This document shows, in pieces, positions 12,000 to 24,179 of a stretch of 64,000 bases of DNA (positions are counted from its first letter, which is position 1; each line of letters starts with the position of its first letter). The stretch comes from Trifolium pratense (Eukaryota; Streptophyta; Magnoliopsida; Fabales; Fabaceae), in NCBI RefSeq assembly GCF_020283565.1, contig NC_060064.1, forward strand, positions 6,098,001-6,162,000, read 5' to 3'. The position numbers were made by a program, and so were the translations under genes. The notes beneath the pieces are model-generated. The model made no database searches, was not told the origin of the DNA, and saw only the letters and a program-made list of their open reading frames with translations.

Positions 12000-13252
12000 T
12001 AATAGTTTTTTATTACAACATCATTAATTAATAGTTAACTGCTACATAATTAGGGTTTTTGGTGAGATTAGAGAGAAGTTACTGAGATTAGCTTAGCAAT
12101 TAACATCAGCTTTTGCTTTCCCAGATCTGCACGCATGCCGTTTCTGTAAAGTTAAAAACACTAAAGAAAAATTAATGATTTAGTAGCATCAACTATTATT
12201 AATCATTAATCAATCTTTTTATATTTAACTTTTTTTTAAAAGACATATGTGTGCTAAGTATCTTTATTTTGGGTTTGTACACTTACATAGGCACAAGTCT
12301 AAACTAAAATTAAATATAAAAAAATTAATTAATAATAGTTGATGTAACTAAATCATTTACATTTAATTTTTTTCTTTCGATGCGTGGTATGCCTAAATAG
12401 TTTGATTTGTGATCGTCAAACTAACTTCTCAAAGAGAATAATTACTCCATTACACAAAAAAGGCATCTGGTTGTAGGCCTAAAGTTACAAAGTATTAAGA
12501 ATTGTTCATGTAAGTGTTCCTCCTCGACAAATTACTCCAAGACAAGGTTACAAAGTATTAAGAATTGTTCATGTAAGTGTTCCTCCTCGACAAATTAGTA
12601 AAGTTTTTCATAATGTAAGGTTGGCTCTACCTTTATTCTCAATTATGATTATTTAATTTGAGATAGATATCTAAAACTTTAAGTGATCGTCGACACAACA
12701 TGTGAATTGAACATTACTTTTATATTTATTGAACAAAAATTGAATTCAACATATTTTTTTCTTTTCCATTTGAACTAATTTCACTCATTCTTCTTGTCTC
12801 CGCTAAGAAATTTTAGCGAATTTGAAATATATTCTTTTTAGCTTGAATTTTGAAAAAGCGCAAATCTGTTTTGTCTTCATTGCTATTTTACTTTTCTTAT
12901 AAAATGTTCATCTATATCTATAATATGTAATAAGCCAGACATATTTCCCTTTCTCTCTCATCTCCTCATTCAACCTCATTCCTTACATTTAATGTTTCTT
13001 TTGCAAAATTTATTTAGTATTACTATAAGTGGACGAACATGTTAATTGATTCAACATTTAATAGTGGATTTGTCCAATTACTCATTCCCCTATTCAATTT
13101 TGTCCATATCATGTTATCGTTTACTATTATTAAGGATCGCATCAATTTTGACTAATAATATTAATGATAGTTTTTGTATATATGGTAATTAAAATAATGA
13201 GTAAACCATTCAAGTTGGTCAAACTATCATTAATCTCTCCAATTCCATTTAT
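12000..13252. other. Intergenic AT-rich sequence upstream of LPEAT1
   Basis: The first few hundred bases should hold the LPEAT1 promoter on the minus strand, but no element stands out. A 50-bp block (GTTACAAAGTATTAAGAATT and following bases to GACAAATTA) is tandemly repeated with a 63-bp period at about 12484-12597. The remainder has no recognised coding or RNA gene. Confidence 0.4.
12484..12597. repeat. Tandem duplication, period about 63 bp
   Basis: The block from GTTACAAAGTATTAAGAATT to CTCCTCGACAAATTA occurs twice with near identity, separated by about 13 bases (CTCCAAGACAAG). Confidence 0.75.
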
Positions 13253-13253
13253 G

Positions 13254-13333
<80 letters not shown>
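13253..13333. repeat. (ATT)n microsatellite, about 27 units
   Basis: An uninterrupted ATT trinucleotide run of about 80 bp, long enough to be highly polymorphic between accessions. A similar but shorter run occurs at about 53024-53052. Confidence 0.95.
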
Positions 13334-13339
<6 letters not shown>

Positions 13340-15430
13340 AATTAGTATTACTTCTTGACTAATAATATTAATGATTATTAGTATTACTTTATTTTCTCGG
13401 TCTTAGGGTCAATTAATTTTAATTCTTTTAAATTTTTATATTATTATTGTTTCAAATTTAATTATTTTTAAAGCCAACTATATATTTATTTCGTACACAA
13501 CAATTTATTTTTTAAAAAAAGTTTTTATTTTTTAAACAACAAAAATTATTATAATCCACATATATAAATTACAATGATTAAAAGTTAAATATAATAAGTT
13601 CCTAATCCTATAGGGTCACGTAGAAAAATATAAGTGCCTCATATGCCGATTATAATTTTATATATAGTAACCTTAAAAAAAAAAAAGAAGGTCTTTTTAT
13701 GTCTTATATTTTAGAATGAAATATACCTTATTTAATAACATGTTTTTAAAAATAAAAACGGAATTAATATATTTGTCTTTAATGAGTATAATTGCATATT
13801 AAAGAGAAAATTACTCATATGTCCATTTTTTTTCTCTCTCTCTCTCTATATATATATCATTTTTGTGTGAACATTACAACTCATAGTTTTTCGACTCTTT
13901 TCTCTTTAGTTGTTTTCGTTTTATGTGATTTTTTCTCCAACTTCTTATTCTTTATTTTGTTCTTCTTTTATCATTTAATGATTTTCTCTACTTTATTTTT
14001 TCAGGAATGTAATCGAAAGAAAGCTTTGGAGAGAAGATTTAAATGTGTCCTTTTGATCTCGAGAATGCTTTGAGATGTGTCACGGAATCGAAAAAATCAA
14101 TTATTGATGAATAATTTTGTAATGACATATGTAGACTTTTAAAATTGATATGTATTATCTAATTGTACTCTATCAATTTGTTTCACATTTTTTTATTCAT
14201 TAATATCATGTGTAATATAATAGATCAATATTATTTATTTGTAGAAGAAAGTGTAGATTTGTTACATTAACTTGATTATTTTTGGTTTCAACAATTAGTG
14301 ATTACTATATATTTTTACCAACACATTATCTTAAGTGGGTTTGTTTTATGTGGATTATCATAATTGAGTTTGGAAAAAATGCAATTTTTACCCTTACGTA
14401 CAGTTGCATTTGAACAATCAACTCATTAACAATGATTTATCACTCTTATGTTTTGATCGCTTTTTTTATGATTTATCACTCTTATGCTTGATTCAAGATA
14501 AAGTCTGAATAGTTTCCATATATTTTTTTTGGTTACAGCTTCCATATAGTATTTTAATAGTCATACAACATCAACGTAGTTATTTGATTTTTATTTTTTT
14601 ATTAATGATAAAATTGAACTACAAGTTTTAAATTAAAAACACAATATAAATAATGAATTTTATAAAAACAAATTCGTTTATATTATTTCTATGTCAAGTT
14701 TCTAAATTTATTTTGGTATAATAGAAAGTATGATTTATAAAATATAATAATTTTGTATAAATTATTTCTATTTTAATTTAATTAAAAGAAAATCTATTTT
14801 TTATATTATTTGGGACTTTTTTTCAAAGAAACTGTACATTGCATTATGAAAACAATTATCTTCTCATGTGATTTTGGCAATTAATTCTCATATATCTCAT
14901 ATTCACTAACAACATTCTTGGCTATTCATACTCACGATGAGTTGACATTTCATCACTAACATTTCTTTCTGACATTGATTACCTCATATTAGTCAGTTTA
15001 CTCATTAAGCAATACACCTCACAATTAGTACCACAATATCTCATATCATTATTTGTAATTATTTACAATTATTACTTTATATTTCCTGGATGTACATTAC
15101 ATTCTATATATACGTGTATTCCATATCAATGAAAATCATCAAAGTTTATTTCTTTATATTTGGTTGGTATTTTCTACATCTTTTACTCAAGTTATTCTGT
15201 AATCATTTTTTCATTTTTTTATTCATTTTTTTCTTTCAGCTAACATTCAAATGTACTTTCTTCATCTCTTTTGTGTGAATAGTATATATGATGTTCATTT
15301 TCATCGGCTTCTTTGTTGGCTTATTTGTACCACTGTTTTTAAAATTATTTTGATGGTCCTTAGAATGTTCAATTCAATGATTTAAAAATTGAATGAGCTA
15401 GCATGTTAGCAACTGACCCAATGATGACCC
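13334..15430. other. AT-rich intergenic DNA, no gene seen
   Basis: Open frames at 13792-14073 and 15090-15278 are strings of F, L, I and S typical of random AT-rich DNA and show no family motif. A CT run followed by TATATA lies near 13832-13857. No RNA gene or clear transposon boundary was recognised. Confidence 0.35.
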
Positions 15431-15540
15431 AGGATGGTGACTATATATGGCCGCTCCTATATTGCGCGGGTACTCCGTTTTAGACAGAGTACCGGTACCG
15501 GTTATCAGTACGCGTATGGTACTCCCATGGTACGTATCTT
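15430..15540. repeat. GGTACC-rich repeat fragment
   Basis: Unusually GC-rich sequence containing GCGGGTACTCCG, GAGTACCGGTACCGG and several GGTAC/GTACC words within AT-rich surroundings. A related GGTAC-rich sequence occurs at 53840-53925 and 54830-54995. It is probably a terminal fragment of a DNA transposon family; both ends are not visible here. Confidence 0.5.
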
Positions 15541-15554
15541 CATTCAAACATATA

Positions 15555-15712
15555 ATGAGAAATACATGGCAATAAATAAAAATGGTGAAAAGTTCATAAA
15601 TATGACGAGAAATATATAATGAAAAATATAATAATTAATTTTTATTATTATACATATTAGGATCCATTTTATAGAAAACAAATAAAATATGACTTGAGAA
15701 CAAAACAAATTC
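15555..15712. repeat. Dispersed repeat, copy 1 of 2
   Basis: About 155 bp, from GAAATACATGGCAATAAATA through ATGACGAGAAATATATAATG to GAGAACAAAACAAAT, recurs at 18197-18357 with only a few changes. It is probably a fragment of an unclassified transposon. Confidence 0.7.
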
Positions 15713-17825
15713 GATTAGTGATTAAATTAACTAAATTAATATATTTTATAAACAATTCATATTTGATTAGTGAAAATATAATTTGTTTTTATCCATTTAA
15801 ATATTAAACATTCATATTCGATTTTATAAATTTTTATTCAAATAATGATGTACATTCATATTTGATTTTATAAATATTAAATATTATATATTTATCACAT
15901 ATAAATTTATTTTTACTCAAATAATTTTTTTTTATATGGTTATAAAAAAAAAGGCGTTTTATTTTGTTTTTATTTTTTACTTAAAAAAATGCGTTTCATT
16001 TTGTATTTGTGATAAAAATAAATGTAAAAGGCGTTTTATTTTGTATTTATTTTTTATTTCTCCCAAATAGTAGATGTGTTAACTAAATTATTTTCACAAT
16101 TATGATTTGAAAAATAACACACGCATATATTTGGAAATTGTTGATCAAGTATGATTGTTGATCAAATATGATTACTGATTTACAATTCTGTCAAAACAGC
16201 ATTAAAGAAAATTAAACAATATTAAAGAATTAGATTATACCAAATATAAATTAAGCAACATTCTATATTTATGTTTTACTATTATGTTCTATTATTATTA
16301 TTATTATTATTACCTTTTATGTTATTATTTTACAGCTATAAATAGTGAGTCTCCTATAAAGTTTTATTCAACAAATTAAATCATGCTCTGATGCTCACTG
16401 CCTCAAGTTCTTCTTCTTGCTTTTTTATTGTTTCTCATTTTAATTTATATATTGGCATGAATTTGCATTTTTTAAATTTCAAATATTTCTTTTTTTCAAT
16501 TATCCTTTCTTTTGTTTCACCATTCTTTTATTCAAATTTTTATGCAGATTCATTAGCTTTTGGAAAGAAATATTTGATCATATATTAGAATCTTTCTTTA
16601 AAGGTTTGTAGTCTTTTCTGATCATCTTTATTCTTGATTGTTTTCTCTCTACCTATACTTCTTCTCTTTTTTTTTCGGATACCTATGTTTTTTTTACATA
16701 CATATGTGTTTATAGGTAATATACAGGTGTGTCTTGATCTCCTACGTACGAAATTTGAAAGGAAAGAGCAAGGCAAGAACCATGCTTTCAGAAAAGTGGT
16801 GGTCCGAATCTTATTTAACCTTTTGAATAAATTTCTTGATTTTAGGTGTAATGAACAAATTGACAACCTATCAATTTGACATGTGAATTCGTTGACATCA
16901 CACCTATAAAGGAAACATGTATGATTATTTGAAGTAATGGATTAACGAAAATGTGCAAAAGTTTTGTTTACATCCATCATTCTATGAGTCTTGAATGAAC
17001 TACATCCAATATTTTGTGTAATGTAAAGATTGAAAATGTCTATACAATAATACTTTTTTATATGACTATACTATAATACTCTTTCTTTTTTTCTTTTTTT
17101 TTTAATAAATAAGTTCACAATTTAATTTTGTTGGGAGGATTGGAATTATTTCAATAGTAATGACAAATATAAAACAATATTTAAATTACACATGTGCCCA
17201 AAGTTTTTTTTTTTTTACTCAATGTGCCCAAAGTTAAATACACGCTCTTAGTAAGTTTTTATTTTACATGGTTCTTAATAGTAACATATATATAAAAAAA
17301 GTTGCATATTTAAATTATATTTATATATTTTGTAAAAAAAAATGTTTATATATTTGACAACAATCAAATATAAAACAATGTACCGTAAAAATATACAAAA
17401 CAATGTGTCATGAGATTATTTGACATTTGTAGTTTTGTACCCAAAATATTCATCGAACTATATGAAAAACTTTTAAAAAATAAAGGATAATCTTTATTAT
17501 AGCATATTAGCTGGTAAATGCTATTTCAAAATTGTTTGATTTTTTTTCGGTAATATATCAAAAATTTCTGAATATAGAATATTCTTTTATTATATAAACA
17601 TTTCAATTCAATTATATTTATGTATGGTTTTAATTTAATTTAAAAATTCATAAGCTAATCCATTCCTTCTTAATTTAAGGATTAAATTTAATACATTAAG
17701 GGAAATGAAACCAAAATTATTTCCTTTAATAATATTTTAAACAATAAATTAAAATATATTAAGGAAAAGAATCCAAATAATTCCTTCAATAATTTTTTAG
17801 CAATAAAGGTAGTATTAACCAAAAA
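15713..17825. other. AT-rich intergenic DNA, no gene seen
   Basis: Mostly A/T with short ATT runs (near 16290) and poly-A/T tracts. The paired frames at 16585-16879 overlap on opposite strands and neither shows a domain. The word GGCGTTTTATTTTGT is repeated near 15951 and 16030. Confidence 0.35.
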
Positions 17826-18025
17826 AATAAAGCAAATATCATTTTTAGATTTAAAAGAAAACGTGTTACTACTTACCTGTTGCAATTAGTTGTCTTTTCA
17901 CGGAGACTTCTATTTTATTTAGAGCATCATACATATTGTTTAGATTTAAAAGAAAACATATTACTACTTACCTAAAACAATAAAGCAAATCCCATTTTTA
18001 GATTTAAAAGAAAACGTGTTACCAC
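17826..18025. repeat. Triplicated short repeat
   Basis: The phrase TTTAGATTTAAAAGAAAAC followed by (GTGTT/ATATT)ACTACTTACCT or a close variant appears three times, near 17847, 17941 and 17998, along with AATAAAGCAAAT(A/C)(T/C)CA. Confidence 0.65.
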
Positions 18026-18196
18026 TTTGGGTATCATATTTATGCAACTCATACATATTTTGCCCCAATGGTAATACCACTTTTTGAGTTTCATACATTA
18101 ATAATAAGTGGTCCCTTCTATATTTATTTTTATATTTTGTCTAAATAAAAATTATTTAATTTAATAAATACGTAGATAAATAAATTAATAATTAAA

Positions 18197-18357
18197 TATA
18201 ATAAGAAATACATGACAATAAATAAAAATGGTGAAAAATTCATAAATATGACGAGAAATATATAATGAAAAATATAATAATTAATTTTTATTATTATACA
18301 TATTAGGATCTATTTTATAGAAAACAAAAAAAAAATATGACCTGAGAACAAAACAAA
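18197..18357. repeat. Dispersed repeat, copy 2 of 2
   Basis: Second copy of the repeat at 15555-15712, same orientation and about 95% identical by eye (for example GGATCCA versus GGATCTA near the end). Confidence 0.7.
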
Positions 18358-18649
18358 TAAAAATTGTGTAATATATAGAATAATATGAAATATCATCAAA
18401 TTAACATCCAACTACAAGAAGAAAAAAAAATCTTTTATGCACTATTGTTGAAGAAACGAAATTAAATGAAAACTTATGAAATGAAAATATTTAAAATATT
18501 TATTCCTTAAAATTAGCATCAATTACTAATCAATTTTAATCTCATCTCATCTCATTCATAAATAAAATTAAATATGTCAGATCACATGGTTGTACTACAC
18601 AAAAATTTATTTAATATTATGATGCATCTCTAAAACCATCTTTCATATA

Positions 18650-20136
18650 TCTATCTATATAAAGGTATATCAATCAATTAATTTTCTACAACAACCACCA
18701 TTTTCACCATCTCATTGTTGTTATACTTTTTTATCGTACTTTTTTATATGTATATTGTTTTACTCTTATATTTAATAATATTTTTCTAACACTTTTTATT
18801 CCTAATATTTTTACAGGGGGATCATACTATTGGCAAATGTGATTATCCAGACTCGTGTGAAGAATGATCACAACAAGGAGATTAAAATGGATGAAAGACT
18901 TTTGAGACATGTTAGAAGAAAATATAGATAAATTAATGCAGATAAATCTTTTGTTAGAAAATAAAAATTTGTTTTTATTCTTCTATAAGATGATTAACTT
19001 AGAATAAATCACTCTTTTGTTTGTAACATTCAATATTTGATGTAAAGTAATAAGTAAGAGTAGCAAACAAGTTCTTCAATAGCCAAGTTTTTGGCCAATG
19101 TAAGACCTCTATAAACAACATAAAGTTTCACAAGCATCATGTCAGACGACTCACAAATGAATCCAGAAAAGTCTGGTAAGTAAAAATATAAATTGTATCT
19201 AATAAGACCCTCATAACTAGCTCTAATCGGGGAACCTAAACAACTACCGTCAACGTTGAGGACCACACATGAGAAGTTTTCATTGTTCCATTTGATGAAC
19301 CTGTACTAACGTGATTAGAGGAGAAAAAAGATGTGAAAATCTCGACCAAGATCCGGATGTTGAAGGATAGCTGATTTAAGGACAAGATTCATTGTTTATA
19401 TAAATTAAATTATGATATCTTCATATACACCAAACACCAGCCGAGAAGGAATTAGCTTGGGGACACATGGAGCCAACCTTGAGCCAATCATGTGGGTCAA
19501 TTAAAAAGAAGAAAGTTCAGTCATTGAATTCAATGTGGTGCCAAAAGTTTCTAGAGAATGTATAGTCCTAAACACAATGAAGGAAAGTCGTTTCTTGGAG
19601 GTCACATCGAGTAAAAATAGAGGAAGTGTCCAACTTCCGATGATTGAGTAAGGATAAAGCAGGAACCGAATTATGACAGGCTAACCGTAAGAAAAAGATG
19701 ATATTCGCGTGTAACTATTTTACTTTAAATAAAATGCAGAAAGTCAAAAGTTTAGAAATAAAAAAATGATCTTCGAATGTAACTATTCTACTTTATTTTA
19801 TGTGCGCAGCAAATTTGAATTGTGTAAAATTGTTTTTGTAATAAAAATAAATTTAAATGTATATTGGTCTTCATATTTTCATAAAAGTAAAATTTAGATC
19901 CCTTATTAAAAAAAAGATTTTTTGGGCCTTTTTTTTTTCCAAAATTTTAGTCATTATTTAATTATTGGCATTTTAATTTTTAAAGTAGCAAAATTTGTTA
20001 CACAGATTTTTAAAGACAAAAAAATTTGGTATTTTATCATTTTTTGTGTTAGATAATTATGAAATTTGAAATATTAAAATATTAATTTTTATAGTCACTT
20101 TTTAACCCGTGCTTGGCACGGGTCCGGATACTAGTT
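18650..20136 (+). mobile_element. Non-autonomous Helitron, about 1487 bp
   Basis: The 3' end has the classic Helitron structure: a GC-rich palindrome CCCGTGCTTGGCACGGG at 20108-20124, then eight bases and CTAG at 20133-20136, followed by T. The proposed 5' end, TCTATCTATATAAAGG at 18650, follows an A and resembles plant Helitron 5' termini, so insertion is between A and T as expected. There is no Rep/helicase gene. Inside, on the opposite strand, is an RNase H-like fragment (19030-19320), probably captured. The 3' end is well supported; the 5' end is inferred from family style. Confidence 0.65.
19030..19320 (-). pseudogene. RNase H-like (RVT_3) fragment captured in the Helitron
   Basis: Minus-strand translation reads FIKWNNENFSCVVLNVDGSC, then LGSPIRASYEGLIR, then ICESSDMMLVKLYVVYRGLT and LAKNLAIEELVCYSYLLL. 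This matches the plant 'reverse transcriptase-like' RNase H domain, with the DG motif of the first strand and the 'AELYAIYRGL' helix with E replaced by K. Two expected acidic residues are changed and the frame ends early, so it is not a working nuclease. A close relative occurs at 41310-41830. Confidence 0.7.
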
Positions 20137-21774
20137 GTTATTTATTTAGTGATGGGTATGCAAAAACGGTATGTAAATAACATCAACAAATTTATTTATA
20201 CTAGTAAAAAAAATCAATATTTTCCAACTTTTTGGGTTGATAGATTTATAATTTAATTTTAGATTAAATTACACTTTCATCCTCGTCCTAGTTATTTATC
20301 GTAAGGTGGAAGATATGCGTAATTTAAGCATCTCTCAAGATAAGACAGTCTAATTGCCTGCTAATTTTAAACTTAAATTGATTAAGTCCCCACATTAACG
20401 TCACCCACCTCGACCTCAATTCTTGCCCTCACCTCATTACCAATTCATTTTTCACTTGTTCTCTCTCGGTTAATGTGTTGACAATGTGTTGGTTGCGACA
20501 TTAACCGCACGATCAACCCTCGTTTTCTTTGTTGATGGAGTCGAGCGCATTACTGAGGTTGTTGAACCACGTACCGTACCTTCAGCCCTGTAACTATCTC
20601 GCAATTTTGCCAAATCTTACAATACAGTTACATATTCACCGGAGTCTACCGACCACATTATTGATCACCCTCTAATGGCGTGCAGAAGACTCACCCTCTA
20701 ATTATGTGTAGAAGACTCGTTAAAGTTTCTCGAGCCTCCAAATCTTGGTCACCTCCAAGAGCCGCAAGATGAAATTCCTCATTGTTGAATTTGGTTCATA
20801 AACAGATTCACGGGAAGAGAATCGAAATCTGAAACATATACCAAAGCTGACTAAACCATTGTGAATTGAATTGATTTTTGGATTATGATTGGTTCTTTGG
20901 TTTTGGGACTTGGGAGAGGGAGAGAGAAAGAGAGATAATGAGATAGAGAGCGTCTAAATATTTCTGTTTATAAAACCTTCAAGCTACTTCCCAACCCAAT
21001 ATACAACCCATTACTCTTTTTTCTTTATAGAATATTGTTTTTAATTTTTTTCCCCTTTTCTAAATTAATTTTTCTTATATTTTTTGGTAAATAAAATCTA
21101 GTTGTCAGTGTTTCAACGTATCAACGATTACACTCTCAATAAAATTTATATAATTTGTATTTTGTTTGTATGCACGTGTTACTAACATGTTAAAAATTAA
21201 AATATTTGAGGATAATACATACGTAATATATAAATGTAACATATTTTTTTGGTACAAAAAATCTGTTTGGATTAACTTAATTTTGAGCTTATGCGAAATA
21301 TCTTATGCAAATAAATAAGTTTTATGTAGTATTATAAGTTTTTTCAAAATAGTTTATGAGAAAATAATTTATAAATATACAATTTTTATTAGTGAAAATT
21401 TATGAATTAACATAGAATTTTATTTATTTAAGTAAGCTATTTTTATGAGCTAACAAATAAGTCAATTCCAAACAGGCCCAAATAACTTTGTATTTCTAAC
21501 ATATGTAATATTATTTCTCATATGATATGCATGACCCAAAATAGTCATAGTCATATTTAATATATAAAAATCGAGAGATATGTATTTATTATAGATAATT
21601 AGATATATCCAAGATTCATGCATATAGTTGTTGGTGTAGACTGTAGTCTGTGATTAAAACGCATGATTCCATAATCATGTTTAATTCAATTTCATAAAGC
21701 ATGCATAAGTTTCTAAAATGTTTCTCCTTGCTAATTGATCCAAGAAAATTGTAAATCTAGAGTGTTTGATGAAT
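20137..21774. other. Intergenic DNA, no gene recognised
   Basis: The part at 20380-20960 is less AT-rich than its surroundings and contains a purine tract (GGGAGAGGGAGAGAGAAAG near 20908) and two variants of the phrase CACCCTCTAAT..GTG(C/T)AGAAGACTC. It has no long open frame on either strand and may be an old gene or transposon remnant. The rest is AT-rich filler. Confidence 0.35.
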
Positions 21775-21890
21775 TACAAATAAAATGGTTGCATCAAAGA
21801 AATGTGTGACCGGAGTTCGAATTCCGGATTTCACATTTCTCTACATTTAAATGTGTGAGTCTAACCATTAGACTACTTGACAAAAAAATA
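21775..21890 (+). mobile_element. SINE-like tRNA-derived repeat
   Basis: Contains GGAGTTCGAATTCCGG, a good match to the RNA polymerase III B box (GGTTCGANTCC), followed by an A-rich end (GACAAAAAAATAAA). It cannot fold into a full tRNA cloverleaf by eye, so I call a SINE relic rather than a tRNA gene. Confidence 0.45.
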
Positions 21891-22269
21891 AATTAATTAA
21901 TATATCGGTTTTTTTTTTCTTATGCGGTATTAATATGATTTTAGTTCCGCAATTATAAGATATTTTTGATTTTGATAATTATAAGAGTTAAAATCATATA
22001 TAAGACTCCAAGTTGAGATTTGAGAGCCAGGGCATGGGATAATGGGCGGCATTCCATGGAGGAGATTGGTGCATCATTATACCATCACAATTGTTATCAT
22101 CATTACTCTCATTATGTTTTTTGCTCTACGTTACTCGTAATTATAATTATAATGGTCGATTGAATGACGTACGAGTGTGGTTATGGTGCATAAGCCCAAA
22201 CTTATGCACCATGCATAAACTTGCTTCCTACACTCAACATATTTGCTTCCTACACCAAAAGTCAGCCTA

Positions 22270-22500
22270 AACCCAAAATTAGGCAATCCATTACTCGCGC
22301 GCCCCCATATACTACCCCATTACTTGCGCGCCCCCCATTTGCTTAGCGCACCCCCCAGTTTTTTTTTCCTTTTTCTCCCTAGATTTCTTGTGAGCCCCCA
22401 AATTTTTTTCCTCCCCTAGATTTCTAGCGCGCCCGCAATTTTTTTCCTTCCTCCAAACTTCTAGCGCACCCCCAAATTTCTAGCGCGCCCCCCGTTTCCA
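22270..22500. repeat. CGCGCCCCCC-type repeated motif patch
   Basis: The pattern CTAGCGCGCCCCCAAATTT, with variants (ACTCGCGCGCCCCC, CTTGCGCGCCCCCC, TTAGCGCACCCCCC, CTAGCGCACCCCCA), recurs about seven times, alternating with TTTTTTTCCT(TCC)C tracts. It is strikingly C- and CpG-rich for this region and probably belongs to a transposon with internal degenerate tandem repeats. No coding potential. Confidence 0.6.
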
Positions 22501-22640
22501 ATTAAATAATAACTTTTATTCCTTTGAAGCCCAACATAATAACGAATGATTCATGTATAAAGCATACTTGTCAAACATACAATTTAATTTTAAGTTTTAT
22601 TAATCATAATCACAGTATAAATAAAATCTCATACATTAAT

Positions 22641-22642
<2 letters not shown>

Positions 22643-22695
<53 letters not shown>
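22643..22695. repeat. (TA)n microsatellite, about 26 units
   Basis: An uninterrupted TA dinucleotide run; the open frame crossing it (22524-22835) is an artefact. Confidence 0.95.
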
Positions 22696-22699
<4 letters not shown>

Positions 22700-22851
22700 T
22701 TTTCTTTACAATAAAAAAATGATCGAATCCAATATCTCATGCATACTATCCAAATTTTTCTCAACTAAACTAACCCTAATTGCTTTATATGATTTTTTGT
22801 TTTATGTAGCATGGTTTTGTAAAATGGTTATGTGATGTTTTACTTAATAAC

Positions 22852-23310
22852 AATGGTTTCAGTGTATAACAGCTTGACAATAATGCCCATATGATACCAT
22901 TTAACTAAAATAATGGTTTCAGTGTATAATGCTATGAAACCATTTAACTAGACTAATGGTTTCAGTGTATAACATCTTAAAACCAAATAACAAGACTAAT
23001 GGTTTCAGTGTATAACGCTGTGAAACCATTTAACCAGAATAATGGTTTCAGTGTATAACGCTATGAAACTTTTTAACTAGACTAATAGTTTCAGTGTATA
23101 ACAGTATGAAACCATTTAACTAGACAAATGGTTTCAGTGTATAACATCTTGAAACTAATTAACAAGACTAATGATTTTAGTGTATAACATATTGGCACTA
23201 ATGCTCATATAAAATCATTTAACTATAATAATGGTTTCGGTGTATAACGCCATGAAACCATTTAACTAGACTAATGATTTCAGTGTATAACGCTATGAAA
23301 CCTGGTTCAA
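22852..23310. repeat. 43-bp minisatellite with internal hairpins, about 10 units
   Basis: The consensus unit is about ATGGTTTCAGTGTATAACGC followed by TATGAAACCATTTAACTAGACTA. Units start near 22853, 22914, 22957, 23000, 23043, 23086, 23129, 23172, 23232 and 23275; most are exactly 43 bp, while two carry an 18-bp extension (about 61 bp). Each unit holds an inverted pair, ATGGTTTCA and TGAAACCAT, so each can form a small hairpin. Divergence between units is about 5-25%. Confidence 0.85.
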
Positions 23311-24175
23311 TGTTTTTCAATACTTTTTTTTTTGGTTCGCTTTGTTGCTAGCAACATAAGGATGTCTTACGGTAAATAGGGACACATCAAGTCCACCGAT
23401 CAACAATTCATAATTGCATCTAATTTCTAGACAACCAACGCCAAATTGTTCATATTACCAAAACCCATAAATTCCAATTTTTATTTTTTTGAGCAGCAAA
23501 AGATGAGACTTTTATAATTGTTCATATTACCAAAACCCATAAAACCAACCAAAAACATAAGGCATGTTCAGGTGGTAGATCAAACATAGTATTACAACAA
23601 AGCAATCAATAAAAACTAAAGGGAGCCAAAACACTGGTAGAGCAGAAACAACACAGACCACCACCAAAACTGTGATGGAAGCTTTACACTGCAAAATTCA
23701 ACGTTTCCGTTCTCAATTTTACTCTGTTACAAAATTTCAACCCCAAAGACACCGAAACACACTGGTTTAATAAAAGATTATTTCGTTAAAATAACCCGAA
23801 AAAGATTCAAAATCAGTTTCACACCTCAAAATTCATCATTCGCGTTTGTTAACGCAATAGAACTTTTTATGCTCCCAACTCATTTTATCCCTGATTCAAT
23901 CACACGTTTCAATTACATGGGATGTACTGGTAAAGGCTTATTTCCTTACTGTGGCAGTTTACTCTCACGAGCTTTGGAAACCAAGCATCGTCTTAACATC
24001 GGTGGCATTCCTGTCAATCGAGTCGCAATCGAGTTCCTTCGTTCGTTCAAAGATGAAAAACGAAAATCAAAGAAGAAAAAAAAGGTTCAGATTTAAAATT
24101 GAAATCGCAAACCTAGAATTTGGGGAAATGGATGAAGAATTGAATAAACAAGTAGCAATGAATTTGGCGAGATGA
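23311..24175. other. Unclassified repeat-like DNA
   Basis: The phrase TTGTTCATATTACCAAAACCCATAAA occurs twice (near 23445 and 23518). Overlapping frames of 74-75 codons at 23869-24175 show no family motif and run straight into an inverted-repeat element, so I do not call a gene. The segment may belong to the adjacent element. Confidence 0.35.
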
Positions 24176-24179
24176 TGGG

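Noticed and set aside
13792..15278. Hydrophobic F/L/I-rich frames that look like secreted or membrane peptides (NCR-like)
   Set aside because: No cysteine pattern of nodule-specific cysteine-rich peptides and no intron structure; typical of AT-rich random sequence.
18826..18890. A short cysteine-containing frame (GKCDYPDSCEE) after a splice-acceptor-like CAG in the Helitron
   Set aside because: Stops after about 15 codons and has only two cysteines; no credible partner exon, so not called as a defensin-like peptide.
21795..21830. Possible tRNA gene around GGAGTTCGAATTCCGG
   Set aside because: Only the T-arm/B-box part looks tRNA-like; no acceptor stem or anticodon arm could be paired.
22524..22835. 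103-codon frame with an IY repeat
   Set aside because: Created by the (TA)n microsatellite.
23869..24175. Two overlapping 74-75 codon frames with a lysine-rich end
   Set aside because: No family match, lies beside an inverted-repeat element, and neither frame has splice or start context favouring it.
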